Origin: Pseudomonas paeninsulae
Lineage (GTDB): Bacteria; Pseudomonadota; Gammaproteobacteria; Pseudomonadales; Pseudomonadaceae
DNA: 64,000 nt
NCBI RefSeq assembly: GCF_035621475.1
Contig: NZ_CP141799.1
Span: 652,001 to 716,000, forward strand
Direction of reading: 5' to 3'
The notes under the pieces are model-generated. The model made no database searches, had not been told where the DNA came from, and saw only the letters and a list, made by a program, of their open reading frames with translations. A program made the translations under genes and the position numbers. Numbering within the stretch: position 1 is the stretch's first letter; every line of letters starts with the position of its first letter. Shown piece by piece: positions 26,064 through 37,452 of the stretch.

Positions 26064-27380
26064 TCAATAGCGGTATAACAGCTGCCCGGCCGACAGATGC
26101 CAGGTGGCGATGACCCCCAGCAACGCCAGGCAGGCGGGCACAACCAGCCACCACACCTTGGCGGGTAACGCCGGCAGCGGTGTGCGCCTTTGCGTCAGGC
26201 TCAGGCTCAGGGCGCACAGGCTGCCAGCCAATAAGGCACCGGCGACTATGTCGCTCGGCCAATGCACCCCCAGGTACACCCGCGACACGGCGATGGCCAT
26301 GGCAGGCAGGCTGGCCAGCAGCAGCCAGGCCAGGCGCAGGCGGGCCGGTTGACCACGCCCGGCCAATACCCCGAGTACCAGAAAGAACGCCACCGCCGCG
26401 GAGCTGTGGCCGCTGGGGAAACTGAAGCTGCCCAGCGGTTCGAGCAGGACCTCCGGGCGGCTGCGGGCGAACCAGGCTTTCAATGCGCCGTTGGCCAGCG
26501 CGGTGCCGAGCAGGGTGGCGCCGGCAAACAGCGCTGCGCGCCACTGGCGGGCCAGCAACAGCAACAGGCACAGCAGGGTGCCGGCAGCCAATTGACTGGT
26601 GAAGTCGCCGAGGCGGGTGATCAGCACCATCAGCTGGTCGAGGCTGGCGCTGCGCTGTTCCTGAAACAACGCCAGCAGGCCCTGGTCGAGCGGAATCAGT
26701 TTCGGCCAGCCGATGAACAGAGCGCCTAGCAGCAGCAGGCTCAAACCCGCGGCGAGCAGGCTGGCGCGACGCTGTTCGCGCAGGCTGCTGTGCACGCTGA
26801 AAACCAGCACCAGCGCCAAGCCGCCGGCGAGTAGTGCGGCCTGCGGCCAGAAACCCTCCGGCAACGGCAGGCGTAGCGCCGCGCCGGTGGCCCAGCCCGG
26901 CAACAAGTAAGCAATAACCCAGCCCGCTGCGGCCAGCAGACTGACTGCGATGAAACGCCCGACAGGCATGTTGAGCATGCCGGCGACCATCGGCAGCATG
27001 GGCCGTAATGGGCCGATAAAGCGCCCGACCAACAGGCTGGCGACGCCATAGCGCTGGAAATAGAGTTCGGCGCCGGCCAGCCATTGCGGGTGATGGCGCA
27101 AGCCGGGCAGGCGACGAATATCCTGGTGAAAATAACGCCCGGTGGCGTAGGACAGGGCGTCGCCGAGCAGGCCGCCGCAGTAGGCCAGGGCCAGGGTTTC
27201 GCCGAGGGTCAGCGCGCCGCTACCGGCCAGCACGGCGACGGCGAACAGCAAAAATGTGCCCGGTATGATGATTCCGACGATCGCCAGGCATTCGGTACAG
27301 GCGATCAGGAAAATCGCCACACCCAGCCATTGCGGGTTGCTGCTGAGCCAGGCGGTCAAGCTGTCGAGCCATTGGCTCAT
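26064..27380 (-). CDS. DedA-family transporter fused to a PAP2-type lipid phosphatase
   Basis: The protein has 438 residues. The N-terminal half is DedA (FLIACTECLAIVGIIIPGTFLLF, LGDALSYATGRYF, VGRFIGPLRPMLPMVAGM). The C-terminal half is PAP2 with all three phosphatase motifs: KAWFARSRP, PSGHSSAA and SRVYLGVHWPSDI. DedA proteins include flippases for undecaprenyl phosphate, and PAP2 enzymes include undecaprenyl-pyrophosphate phosphatases. The fusion may therefore dephosphorylate the carrier and return it across the inner membrane. The start at 27380 overlaps the stop of the DNA glycosylase gene (ATGA), so the two are translationally linked. Confidence 0.92.
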   Translation of the reverse strand: MSQWLDSLTAWLSSNPQWLGVAIFLIACTECLAIVGIIIPGTFLLFAVAVLAGSGALTLGETLALAYCGGLLGDALSYATGRYFHQDIRRLPGLRHHPQWLAGAELYFQRYGVASLLVGRFIGPLRPMLPMVAGMLNMPVGRFIAVSLLAAAGWVIAYLLPGWATGAALRLPLPEGFWPQAALLAGGLALVLVFSVHSSLREQRRASLLAAGLSLLLLGALFIGWPKLIPLDQGLLALFQEQRSASLDQLMVLITRLGDFTSQLAAGTLLCLLLLLARQWRAALFAGATLLGTALANGALKAWFARSRPEVLLEPLGSFSFPSGHSSAAVAFFLVLGVLAGRGQPARLRLAWLLLASLPAMAIAVSRVYLGVHWPSDIVAGALLAGSLCALSLSLTQRRTPLPALPAKVWWLVVPACLALLGVIATWHLSAGQLLYRY

Positions 27381-28093
27381 CGGTGGGTATCCTGTGGGCC
27401 GAGTAGATGGTAGTCGCGTCCCTCGACTTGGCCACGACGCAGCGGATTGCGCGTGCAGCAGCGGGCGAAGGCGGCGTCGACGAAACGGTAGGGCAGCTGC
27501 TCGTCGCGTCCCCGGGGAATGCCCAAGCGGGCGGTTTGCACGACCTGCGCCGGCCGCTCGCCGACATCCTCGACGAACAGCCGTTGCGGATCGAAGCGCT
27601 GCGCGTCCCAGTCCACGACTTTCAGGCCGAGCGCTTTGCACAGCAAGGTCTGTCCGGCGCAGAGCTTGTCCAGGGCGCGCGGCTGGCCTTGGTTGTCCGG
27701 GTTGTTGGCCTGCATCTGCGCCAGGCTGGCGCCGTTCGAGTACGGGTCGAGCCAGGGATGGGCAGACTTGATCAGCACTGCGTTACCTGGGCCCTGTGCG
27801 CTGAAGTTAAGCGAGTCGTTGCCGCGCGCGTAATACATATAGATGTGCCCGCCGTCGAGAAACAAGGCTTTGCGTTTCTCGGTGTAGCCGAGCGAGGCGT
27901 GGCTGCCTTTTTCGTCCAGGTAATAGGCTTCGGTCTCGATGATCCGTGCGCTCAGCCAGAGCGTGCCGCAGCGGTGACGGATTACCTTGCCGAGCAGCTC
28001 GCGGGCGAGTAAGCGCGCGTCGCGGTCGAAGAAGCTGACGCTCAGGGGGCGGGCATGTGGCCAGGGCAGGCTGCGGGCGGGTTCGTCAGGCAT
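27377..28093 (-). CDS. mpg: 3-methyladenine DNA glycosylase (AAG/Mpg family)
   Basis: The 238-residue enzyme removes alkylated purines from DNA in base excision repair. Family sequences are FDRDARLLARELLGKVI, IIETEAYYLDEKGSHASLGYTEK with the catalytic Glu, MYYARGNDSLNFS and IKSAHPWLDP. A C-terminal extension (ARCCTRNPLRRGQVEGRDYHLL) completes the fold. It is first in a two-gene minus-strand unit with the DedA-PAP2 gene and is divergent from proA across 192 bases. Confidence 0.93.
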   Translation of the reverse strand: MPDEPARSLPWPHARPLSVSFFDRDARLLARELLGKVIRHRCGTLWLSARIIETEAYYLDEKGSHASLGYTEKRKALFLDGGHIYMYYARGNDSLNFSAQGPGNAVLIKSAHPWLDPYSNGASLAQMQANNPDNQGQPRALDKLCAGQTLLCKALGLKVVDWDAQRFDPQRLFVEDVGERPAQVVQTARLGIPRGRDEQLPYRFVDAAFARCCTRNPLRRGQVEGRDYHLLGPQDTHR

Positions 28094-28245
28094 GTGATTT
28101 CACGGGTTGCAGGCAGGCCTCAGGTGGGTCGCGATGATAGCAACAAGCGCCGTATCGGTGGCTGAGTCTGTCTTGGCCGGCAGGTCATTGCTACTGCTTG
28201 TCCACTATCCGCCAGGCGCCGCTGTGCGTGGGGCGGTGGCGCCGC

Positions 28246-28251
28246 TATAAT
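28246..28251 (+). promoter_or_regulatory. Candidate -10 element for the proA cluster
   Basis: A perfect TATAAT lies 35 bases before the proA start in the mpg-proA divergent gap. No good -35 hexamer is seen at the right distance, so only the -10 is claimed. Confidence 0.4.
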
Positions 28252-28285
28252 CAGCCGCTTTAGTTATTGCCAGGCTACCGAGACC

Positions 28286-30191
<1,906 letters not shown>

Positions 30192-30213
30192 ACACAAGGC
30201 AAACGAGTTACTT

Positions 30214-30594
30214 ATGAAGAAGCAAAAAATGCTCAGCGAAGACCTGGTCAAACTGGCCATCGCTGCCCTGGAAGACATCAAGGCGCAAGACATCACCACC
30301 ATCGATGTGCGCGACAAGACCAGCATCACCGACTACATGGTGATCGCCAGCGGCACGTCCAGCCGTCACGTCAAGTCGCTGGTCGACAACGTGCTGGAGA
30401 AGGTCAAGGAGAAGGGCGTGCGTCCGCTGGGCAGCGAAGGCCTGGACACAGGCGAGTGGGCGTTGCTTGACCTGGGTGACATCGTCGTCCACGTGATGCT
30501 GCCAACCGCACGGCAGTTCTACGACCTCGAGCGTCTCTGGCAGGGTGCCGAACAGAGCCGTGCGCAGTTCAGCCCTGAGCCGGAACAAGAGTAA
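30214..30594 (+). CDS. rsfS: Ribosome silencing factor RsfS (YbeB)
   Basis: RsfS binds ribosomal protein uL14 and blocks subunit joining when nutrients are short. The 126-residue protein shows [27 protein letters not shown], then [23 protein letters not shown] and FYDLERLW, all diagnostic. The start at 30214 ([11 protein letters not shown]) is used; a later Met at 30229 is possible. It is co-directional with nadD and rlmH. Confidence 0.96.
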   Translation: MKKQKMLSEDLVKLAIAALEDIKAQDITTIDVRDKTSITDYMVIASGTSSRHVKSLVDNVLEKVKEKGVRPLGSEGLDTGEWALLDLGDIVVHVMLPTARQFYDLERLWQGAEQSRAQFSPEPEQE

Positions 30595-30606
30595 GGGCGC
30601 AGCGTA

Positions 30607-31074
30607 GTGCGGATCAAACTGATTGCCGTCGGCTCGCGCATGCCGCGCTGGGTCGAAGACGGCTGGCAGGAATATGCCAAGCGCATGCCGTCGGAGCTGG
30701 CCCTGGAGCTGGTCGAGATTCCTTTGACCACCCGTGGCAAGAATGCCGATGTAGCGCGGATGATCCGCCAGGAAGGCGAAGCCATGCTGGCCAAGGTGCA
30801 GCCGGGGGAACGCATCGTCACCCTGGAAGTCGAAGGGCGGCCGTGGAGTACCGAGCAGTTGGCCGGTGAACTGGACAAGTGGCGCCTGGATGCGCGCACC
30901 GTCAACCTTATGGTCGGCGGCCCCGAAGGGTTGGCGCCGGAAGTACAGGCGCGCAGTGAACAGCGCTGGTCGCTGTCGCCGTTGACCTTGCCACACCCGC
31001 TGGTACGGATTGTTATCGGCGAGCAGATGTATCGGGCCTGGACCGTGTTGTCCGGCCACCCGTACCACAAATGA
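30607..31074 (+). CDS. rlmH: 23S rRNA (pseudouridine1915-N3)-methyltransferase RlmH
   Basis: RlmH methylates pseudouridine 1915 in the 23S rRNA of assembled 70S ribosomes. The 155-residue protein is a SPOUT methyltransferase with the knot region [16 protein letters not shown] and the conserved end [28 protein letters not shown]. The start codon is GTG. It sits between rsfS and the rod-shape genes. Confidence 0.97.
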   Translation: MRIKLIAVGSRMPRWVEDGWQEYAKRMPSELALELVEIPLTTRGKNADVARMIRQEGEAMLAKVQPGERIVTLEVEGRPWSTEQLAGELDKWRLDARTVNLMVGGPEGLAPEVQARSEQRWSLSPLTLPHPLVRIVIGEQMYRAWTVLSGHPYHK

Positions 31075-31113
31075 TTTCCCTCCACATTTCCCACCCATAA
31101 TCAGCAGTCATAG

Positions 31114-33003
31114 ATGCCGCAGCCGATTCGCCTCAAGGACCACGAAAAAGACGCGCGCCTGATTCGCCGGCGTGCGCTGGTCGGTGCCTTGGTGTTTCTG
31201 CTGCTGACTGCGGCCCTGATCGCGCGCATGTATTACTTGCAGGTAGTGCAGTACGAGTACCACTCGACCCTTTCGGAAAACAATCGGGTTCACGTTCAGC
31301 CGATTCCGCCGAGGCGTGGGCTGATCTTCGATCGCAACGGGGTGATTGTCGCCGACAATCGGCCAAGTTTCAGCCTGACCCTGACCCGCGAACGGGCGGG
31401 TGACTGGGAGCCGGTGCTGGATGTGATCGTCGAGGTGCTGGGGCTGAGCAGCGATGAGCGGGCGCTGTTCGAGAAGCGCGTGCGCCAGGGCCGTCGGCCG
31501 TTCGAACCGGTGCCGGTGTTGTTCGAGTTGAGCGAAGAGCAGATTGCCACGATCGCGGTCAATCAGTTCCGTTTGCCCGGGGTTGAGGTGGTGGCGCAAC
31601 TGGTGCGGCATTATCCCCAGCGCGAACACTTCGCGCATTCGGTAGGCTATGTCGGGCGGATCAACGAGAAAGAACTGAAGGAACTCGATCCGGTGGCCTA
31701 TAGCGGGACTCACCATATCGGCAAAACCGGTATTGAGCGCTTCTACGAAGAGCAGTTGCACGGCGAGGTCGGCTACGAAGAGGTCGAGACCAACGCGCGC
31801 GGCCGGGTGCTGCGGGTGCTCAAACGCATCGATCCGATGCCGGGCAAGGATGTCATGCTGACTATCGATGTGCGCCTGCAGGAAGCTGCCGAGGCCGCGT
31901 TGGGCGGTCGTCGCGGCGCCATTGTGGCGATCCAGCCGAGTACCGGCGAGGTACTGGCGATGGTCAGTCAGCCGAGTTTCGATCCCAACCCGTTCGTCAC
32001 TGGCATCAGCTTCAAGGCCTATGCCGAGCTGCGCGACTCGATCGACCAACCGTTGTTCAACCGCGTCTTGCGCGGCCTCTACCCGCCGGGCTCGACCATC
32101 AAACCGATGATGGCCGTAGCCGCCCTGGATGCCGGGGTGATCACCCCCACTTCGCGGGTGTTCGATCCGGGGTTCTATCAACTGGCCGGCAACAGCCACA
32201 AATACCGCAACTGGAACCGCAGCGGCGACGGCTGGGTGAGTCTGGAGATGGCGATCATGCGCTCCAATGACACCTATTTTTACGATTTGGCGCACAAGCT
32301 GGGCATCGACCGGATGCACGACTACATGAGCCGCTTCGGCCTGGGCCAGCGAGTGTCACTGGACATGTTCGAGGAAACGTCCGGACTGATGCCGTCGCGG
32401 GACTGGAAACGGGGGCGCTACCGTCAGCCTTGGTACCCGGGGGAAACCCTGATTCTCGGCATCGGCCAGGGCTATATGCAGACTACACCGCTGCAATTGG
32501 CCCAGGCGGTGACCCTGATTGCCACCAAGGGCAAGTGGATTCGTCCGCACCTGGCCAAGACCGTCGAAGGGGTCCCCCCGGTGGATTCTGAGCCGCTGCC
32601 GGATGTCCTGTTGCGCGATGCCAAATACTGGGATTACGCGCGGCTCGGTATGGAGCAAGTGATGCATGGGGCGCGCGGCACCGCACGCAAGGTTGGCGAC
32701 ACGGCGGAGTATCGAATGGCCGGCAAGAGCGGCACGGCGCAGGTGGTGGCGATCAAGCAGGGTGAAAGATACGACCGCAACAAGATCCAGGAGCGCCATC
32801 GTGATCACGCCTTGTTCGTCGCGTTCGCTCCGGCGGACAACCCGCAGATCGCCGTGGCGGTGATGGTGGAAAATGGCGAGTCAGGCTCGGGTGTGGCCGC
32901 TCCGGTGGTCAAGCAGGTAATGGATGCCTGGTTGCTCGACGACAGTGGCCAGCTCAAGGCCGAATACGCCAAGCCGGTGAGTGCAGAGGTCGGTCAGCGA
33001 TGA
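31114..33003 (+). CDS. mrdA: Penicillin-binding protein 2 (rod-shape transpeptidase)
   Basis: PBP2 cross-links peptidoglycan during side-wall growth and works with RodA. The 629-residue protein has a cytosolic start, one membrane span (LVGALVFLLLTAALIARMYYL), a dimerisation/pedestal region and the transpeptidase domain. The active-site Ser327 is in PPGSTIKPMMAV, SxN is in MRSNDTYFYD and KSGT is in AGKSGTAQVV. Its stop overlaps the rodA start (ATGA), so stoichiometry with RodA is probably set by translational coupling. Confidence 0.97.
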   Translation: MPQPIRLKDHEKDARLIRRRALVGALVFLLLTAALIARMYYLQVVQYEYHSTLSENNRVHVQPIPPRRGLIFDRNGVIVADNRPSFSLTLTRERAGDWEPVLDVIVEVLGLSSDERALFEKRVRQGRRPFEPVPVLFELSEEQIATIAVNQFRLPGVEVVAQLVRHYPQREHFAHSVGYVGRINEKELKELDPVAYSGTHHIGKTGIERFYEEQLHGEVGYEEVETNARGRVLRVLKRIDPMPGKDVMLTIDVRLQEAAEAALGGRRGAIVAIQPSTGEVLAMVSQPSFDPNPFVTGISFKAYAELRDSIDQPLFNRVLRGLYPPGSTIKPMMAVAALDAGVITPTSRVFDPGFYQLAGNSHKYRNWNRSGDGWVSLEMAIMRSNDTYFYDLAHKLGIDRMHDYMSRFGLGQRVSLDMFEETSGLMPSRDWKRGRYRQPWYPGETLILGIGQGYMQTTPLQLAQAVTLIATKGKWIRPHLAKTVEGVPPVDSEPLPDVLLRDAKYWDYARLGMEQVMHGARGTARKVGDTAEYRMAGKSGTAQVVAIKQGERYDRNKIQERHRDHALFVAFAPADNPQIAVAVMVENGESGSGVAAPVVKQVMDAWLLDDSGQLKAEYAKPVSAEVGQR

Positions 33004-34145
33004 GCGGTAATTTCGATCGAGTGCTGTCCAGCGAAGATGTACTGCGCCGTCGCGCCAGCCTGCTGCAGCGCGTGCATATCGACGGCATTTTGCTGCTGCT
33101 GTTGCTGATCCTGGCGGTCGGCAGCCTGTTCATTTTGTATTCGGCCAGCGGCAAGAATGTCGACCTGTTGATCAAGCAGGCCAGCTCCTTTGGCATCGGC
33201 CTGGTGGGCATGTTCATCATCGCCCAGCTCGAGCCGCGCTTCATGGCGCGCTGGGTGCCCCTGGCGTATGTGGCGGGTGTCGGCCTGCTGGTGGTGGTGG
33301 ATGTGATGGGTCACAACGCGATGGGCGCCACCCGCTGGATCAATATTCCCGGGGTGATTCGCTTCCAGCCCTCGGAGTTCATGAAGATCATCATGCCGGC
33401 GACCATCGCCTGGTACCTGGCCAAGCGCAGCTTGCCGCCGAGTTTGAAGCACATCGCGACCAGTCTGGCCCTGATTCTGGTGCCGTTCGTGCTGATCCTG
33501 CTGCAGCCGGATCTGGGTACCTCGATGCTGGTGATCGTTTCGGGGGTTTTCGTCCTGTTCATCGCCGGGCTGCAGTGGCGCTGGGTCATCGGTGCGCTGG
33601 GGGCGTTGATCCCGGTTACGGTGGGTATGTGGTTCTTTGTCCTGCGTGAGTACCAGAAACAGCGCGTGCTAACCTTCCTCAATCCCGAGAGCGATCCGCT
33701 GGGCAGCGGCTGGAACATCATCCAGTCGAAGGCGGCGATCGGCTCGGGCGGGGTCTTCGGCAAGGGCTGGCTGCTCGGCACCCAGTCACATCTGGACTTC
33801 TTGCCGGAAAGCCACACCGATTTCATCATCGCCGTGCTCGCCGAGGAATTTGGCCTGGTCGGCGTTTGTTTGTTACTGCTGGTTTACCTGCTGTTGATCG
33901 CACGCGGTTTGGTGATTACCGTGCAAGCGCAGACGCTGTTCGGTAAGCTTCTGGCGGGCGCGCTGACCATGACGTTCTTCGTTTATGTTTTCGTCAATAT
34001 CGGTATGGTCAGCGGTCTGCTGCCAGTGGTGGGGGTGCCGTTGCCGTTCATCAGCTATGGCGGTACTTCGCTGATTACCCTGCTGGCAGGGTTTGGCATT
34101 TTGATGTCGATCCACACGCACCGTAAGTGGATTGCACAGGCTTAA
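33000..34145 (+). CDS. rodA: Rod-shape glycosyltransferase RodA (SEDS family)
   Basis: RodA polymerises lipid II into glycan strands together with PBP2 in the inner membrane. The 381-residue protein has about ten spans and the SEDS signatures HNAMGATRWINIPGVIRFQPSEFMK, LLQPDLGTSMLV and GLLPVVGVPLPFISYGGTS. The extracellular loop contains NPESDPLGSGWNIIQSKAAIGSGG. It follows mrdA by overlap. Confidence 0.97.
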   Translation: MSGNFDRVLSSEDVLRRRASLLQRVHIDGILLLLLLILAVGSLFILYSASGKNVDLLIKQASSFGIGLVGMFIIAQLEPRFMARWVPLAYVAGVGLLVVVDVMGHNAMGATRWINIPGVIRFQPSEFMKIIMPATIAWYLAKRSLPPSLKHIATSLALILVPFVLILLQPDLGTSMLVIVSGVFVLFIAGLQWRWVIGALGALIPVTVGMWFFVLREYQKQRVLTFLNPESDPLGSGWNIIQSKAAIGSGGVFGKGWLLGTQSHLDFLPESHTDFIIAVLAEEFGLVGVCLLLLVYLLLIARGLVITVQAQTLFGKLLAGALTMTFFVYVFVNIGMVSGLLPVVGVPLPFISYGGTSLITLLAGFGILMSIHTHRKWIAQA

Positions 34146-34163
34146 ATTGGGGTAATAAATTCA

Positions 34164-35174
34164 ATGCACATATTGCGTGGCTGGGCTGCACGGCAAACAC
34201 ATTGGCTCGGTCTGGCTGCCGCCATGGGTGTGGTTCAGCCGGCGCTCGCCGCCGATTATCAGGATTCGCCGCAGGTCAGTGAGTTCATCGCCGAGATGAA
34301 CCGCGATTATGGTTTTGCCTCGGAGCAACTAGGCCGTCTGTTCGCCGCAGTGCAGCGCAAACAGACGATTCTCGACGCTATCTCGCGTCCGGCGGAGAAG
34401 GTCAAACCCTGGAAGGACTACCGGCCGATCTTTATCACCGACTCGCGGATCGCCCGCGGCGTGGATTTCTGGCGTCAGCACGAAGCGACCCTGGCGCGCG
34501 CCGAGGCCGAATACGGCGTGCCGGCGCAAGTGATAGTGGCGATCATCGGCGTGGAAACCTTCTACGGTGGCAACACCGGCAGCTACCGGGTGATGGATGC
34601 GCTCTCGACCCTGGCCTTCGATTATCCCGCGCGCGCGCCCTTCTTCCGCAAGGAGTTGCGTGAATTCCTCATGCTCTCGCGTGAGGAGCAGGTCGATCCG
34701 CTGACCCTCAAAGGTTCCTATGCCGGAGCCATGGGCTTGCCGCAATTCATGCCGAGCAGTTTCCGCGCTTATGCGGTGGACTTCGACGGCGATGGTCATA
34801 TCAATATCTGGACCAATCCGGTGGATGCCATCGGCAGCGTGGCCAGCTACTTCAAGCGCCACGGCTGGCTGCCTGGCGAGCCAGTGGTCAGCGTCGCCAC
34901 GGTCGTTGGCGAACAGGTCGAGCAGGGCCTGAGCGTCGGCCTCGACCCGCAGATGAACGTCGACGAGTTACGTCGCCTCGGTTGGTCGAGCAGCGATACG
35001 CTGGACGGCGAAATGCCGGTCACCGCCTTCCGCCTCGAAGGTGCCCAGGGCGATGAGTATTGGCTGGGGTTGCCGAACTTCTTTGTGATTACCCGCTATA
35101 ACCGCAGCGTGATGTACGCCATGGCGGTCAATCAGTTGGCCGAATTGCTGGTAGATGCACGAGGGGCCAACTAA
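34164..35174 (+). CDS. mltB: Lytic murein transglycosylase B (MltB/SltB1 type)
   Basis: This family-3 lytic transglycosylase cleaves glycan strands with formation of 1,6-anhydroMurNAc. The 336-residue protein starts with a cleavable-type signal (GLAAAMGVVQPALA) without a lipobox, so a soluble periplasmic form like P. aeruginosa SltB1 is expected. The catalytic Glu is in [37 protein letters not shown] is the family core. It is translationally linked to rlpA by a one-base stop/start overlap (TAATG). Confidence 0.95.
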   Translation: MHILRGWAARQTHWLGLAAAMGVVQPALAADYQDSPQVSEFIAEMNRDYGFASEQLGRLFAAVQRKQTILDAISRPAEKVKPWKDYRPIFITDSRIARGVDFWRQHEATLARAEAEYGVPAQVIVAIIGVETFYGGNTGSYRVMDALSTLAFDYPARAPFFRKELREFLMLSREEQVDPLTLKGSYAGAMGLPQFMPSSFRAYAVDFDGDGHINIWTNPVDAIGSVASYFKRHGWLPGEPVVSVATVVGEQVEQGLSVGLDPQMNVDELRRLGWSSSDTLDGEMPVTAFRLEGAQGDEYWLGLPNFFVITRYNRSVMYAMAVNQLAELLVDARGAN

Positions 35175-36175
35175 TGTCGGGCTTGCCGTTCAGATTGGCC
35201 GCCTACTCTGCTCTCGCGCTATTACTGGCCAGTTGCGCGTCCACTCGTGCGCCGCAACCGGTGGCACCGGCCAAGTCGGGCGCGACTATTACCGGTCCTG
35301 GTGACTTCAGCCGCCCGCACAAGGACGGCGCGCCTTGGTGGGACGTCGACATCTCGCTGATCCCGGACGCCGTGCCCATGCCGCACTATGGCTCATTCAA
35401 GGCCAGCCCCTATGTGGTGTTTGGCAAGCAGTACTACCCGATTCCTGACGCGCGCCGCTATCACGCGATAGGCCCGGCGTCCTGGTACGGCACCAAGTTC
35501 CATGGTCAGGCCACCGCCAACGGCGAAACCTACGATCTATACGGCATGACTGCCGCGCACAAGACCTTGCCGTTGCCGAGCTACGTGCGGGTGACCAATC
35601 TGGACAATGGCAAGAGTGCGATAGTGCGAGTCAACGACCGCGGCCCGTTCTATTCGGATCGGATCATCGATCTGTCGTTTGCCGCCGCGAAAAAGCTCGG
35701 TTATGCCGAAAACGGTACCGCACGGGTCAAGGTCGAGGGCATCGATCCCCACGAGTGGTGGGCCCAGCAGGGGCGCCCGGTGCCACTGGTGCTGGCTGCG
35801 CAATCAGCGGCTCAGGTCAAGACCGTCGCCCAGCCGGTTGCAGCGCCGCTTGCGCAGTACTCGCCGCCCGTAGAACAGCATGCCGCGGCCGTACTGCCGG
35901 TACAGATAGACGCAAAAAAAAACGCTTCAGTCGCAGCCTCTGGCCTGTATCTCCAGGTGGGAGCCTTCGCCAATCCGGACGCTGCGGAGTTGCTCAAGGA
36001 CAAGTTGAGCGATACGGTGGCTGCGCCGGTGTTCATCAGCTCAGTGGTGCGCAACCAGCAGCTTCTCCATCGCGTGCGCCTGGGGCCGGTGAGCAGCCGG
36101 GGCGAGGCTGAGCAATTGCAGCTCAGTGTGCGCTTGGCCAACCTCGGTGAGCCAAGGCTGGTCAAGGCGGATTGA
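35174..36175 (+). CDS. rlpA: Septal ring lytic transglycosylase RlpA
   Basis: RlpA cleaves stem-peptide-free (naked) glycan at the division site in Pseudomonas. The 333-residue lipoprotein has the lipobox LLLASC, a double-psi beta-barrel domain (GPASWYGTKFHGQATANGETYD, VRVNDRGPFYSDRIIDLSFAAAKKLG) and a C-terminal SPOR domain (GLYLQVGAFANPDAAELL to the end) that targets naked glycan at the septum. The linker near residues 200-250 is Ala/Val/Pro rich. It overlaps mltB and precedes dacC. Confidence 0.96.
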   Translation: MSGLPFRLAAYSALALLLASCASTRAPQPVAPAKSGATITGPGDFSRPHKDGAPWWDVDISLIPDAVPMPHYGSFKASPYVVFGKQYYPIPDARRYHAIGPASWYGTKFHGQATANGETYDLYGMTAAHKTLPLPSYVRVTNLDNGKSAIVRVNDRGPFYSDRIIDLSFAAAKKLGYAENGTARVKVEGIDPHEWWAQQGRPVPLVLAAQSAAQVKTVAQPVAAPLAQYSPPVEQHAAAVLPVQIDAKKNASVAASGLYLQVGAFANPDAAELLKDKLSDTVAAPVFISSVVRNQQLLHRVRLGPVSSRGEAEQLQLSVRLANLGEPRLVKAD

Positions 36176-36291
36176 GATGGCACTTAGCTCCGGACTTAAT
36201 ACGCGGCACCAAGCGCCGTACGCTGCGGCTGCAAGCACTACCTGATTTGCCCGTTTGGGCCTGTTCGACCATTAGCAATCTAGAGAGACGG

Positions 36292-37452
36292 ATGAATATC
36301 ACCAGCTTTGCCCAACGCGTTTCCTTGTCACTCCTGCTGCTCAGCGCACCGGCCGCCTGGGCCAGCCAGATGGCGATTCCAGCGCCGCCACAGTTGGCTG
36401 CCAAGTCCTATGTGCTGATGGATGCCGCCAGCGGCAACATCCTCATCGAGGAGAATGCCGATGAGCGCCTGCCACCTGCCAGCCTGACCAAGTTGATGAC
36501 CGCCTACCTGGCGACCCTGGACATCAACCGCGGTCAGATCAAGCAGACCGACATGGTGCGTATCAGCGAGAAAGCCTGGCGCATGGGCGGCTCGAAGATG
36601 TTTATCGAGGTCGGCAAGGAAGTCTCGGTCGACGACCTGCTGCATGGCATCATCATCCAGTCCGGTAACGACGCCAGCGTGGCGATTGCCGAGCATATCG
36701 CCGGTAGTGAAGAAGCCTTCGCCGACATGATGAACAGCAATGCCCAGCGTCTGGGTATGAGCAACAGCCAATTTCGCAACGCCACCGGCTGGCCGGACCC
36801 TGACCACTATTCTTCGGCCAAAGATATGGCCAAGTTGGCGCGCGCTATCATCTTCGAAGATCCGCAGCACTATGCCATCTACGCGCAGAAGGAATTTCTC
36901 TGGAACGGCATCAAGCAGCCCAACCGCAACCTGCTGCTGTGGCGCGACAAGACCGTCGACGGCTTGAAAACCGGGCACACCGATGAAGCCGGTTATTGCC
37001 TGGTGTCTTCTGCCGTGCGTGATGGCATGCGCTTGATCTCCGTGGTGTTTGGCACCAATAGCGAGCAAGCCCGCGCCGCCGAAACCCAGAAGCTGCTGAC
37101 CTACGGTTTCCGCTTCTTCGAGACCCGGACCTTTTATCAGAAAGGTGTTGAATTGGCCCAGGCCCAGGTCTGGAAAGGTGCCACTCGTCAGCTCAAGGCT
37201 GGCCTGGCCGGTGACCTGACCCTGACCATGGCGAAAGGCCAATTGGACAAGTTGCAAGCCGGCATGACCCTCAACCCACAGCTGATCGCACCTATCCAAC
37301 AAGGTGACGTGATCGGCAAGGTCGAAGTCAAACTGGGCGATGAGGTCGTGCACAGCGTCGATCTGGTAGCCCTGGAAACTGTCGAGGAAGGTGGCCTATT
37401 CCGTCGTCTGTGGGATAGCATTCGTCTGTTCTTCTTCGGGTTGTTCAACTGA
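36292..37452 (+). CDS. dacC: D-alanyl-D-alanine carboxypeptidase (PBP5/6 type)
   Basis: The enzyme trims the terminal D-Ala from stem peptides in the periplasm. The 386-residue protein has a signal peptide (LLLLSAPAAWAS), the Ser64-xx-Lys67 motif in PASLTKLM, SGN in IIQSGNDASVA, and KTG in GLKTGHTDEAGY. The PBP5 C-terminal domain ends in an amphipathic anchor (LFRRLWDSIRLFFFGLFN). The start at 36292 was chosen because the signal peptide begins there; the upstream frame is open but lacks features. Name follows P. aeruginosa usage; dacA is used elsewhere. Confidence 0.95.
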   Translation: MNITSFAQRVSLSLLLLSAPAAWASQMAIPAPPQLAAKSYVLMDAASGNILIEENADERLPPASLTKLMTAYLATLDINRGQIKQTDMVRISEKAWRMGGSKMFIEVGKEVSVDDLLHGIIIQSGNDASVAIAEHIAGSEEAFADMMNSNAQRLGMSNSQFRNATGWPDPDHYSSAKDMAKLARAIIFEDPQHYAIYAQKEFLWNGIKQPNRNLLLWRDKTVDGLKTGHTDEAGYCLVSSAVRDGMRLISVVFGTNSEQARAAETQKLLTYGFRFFETRTFYQKGVELAQAQVWKGATRQLKAGLAGDLTLTMAKGQLDKLQAGMTLNPQLIAPIQQGDVIGKVEVKLGDEVVHSVDLVALETVEEGGLFRRLWDSIRLFFFGLFN

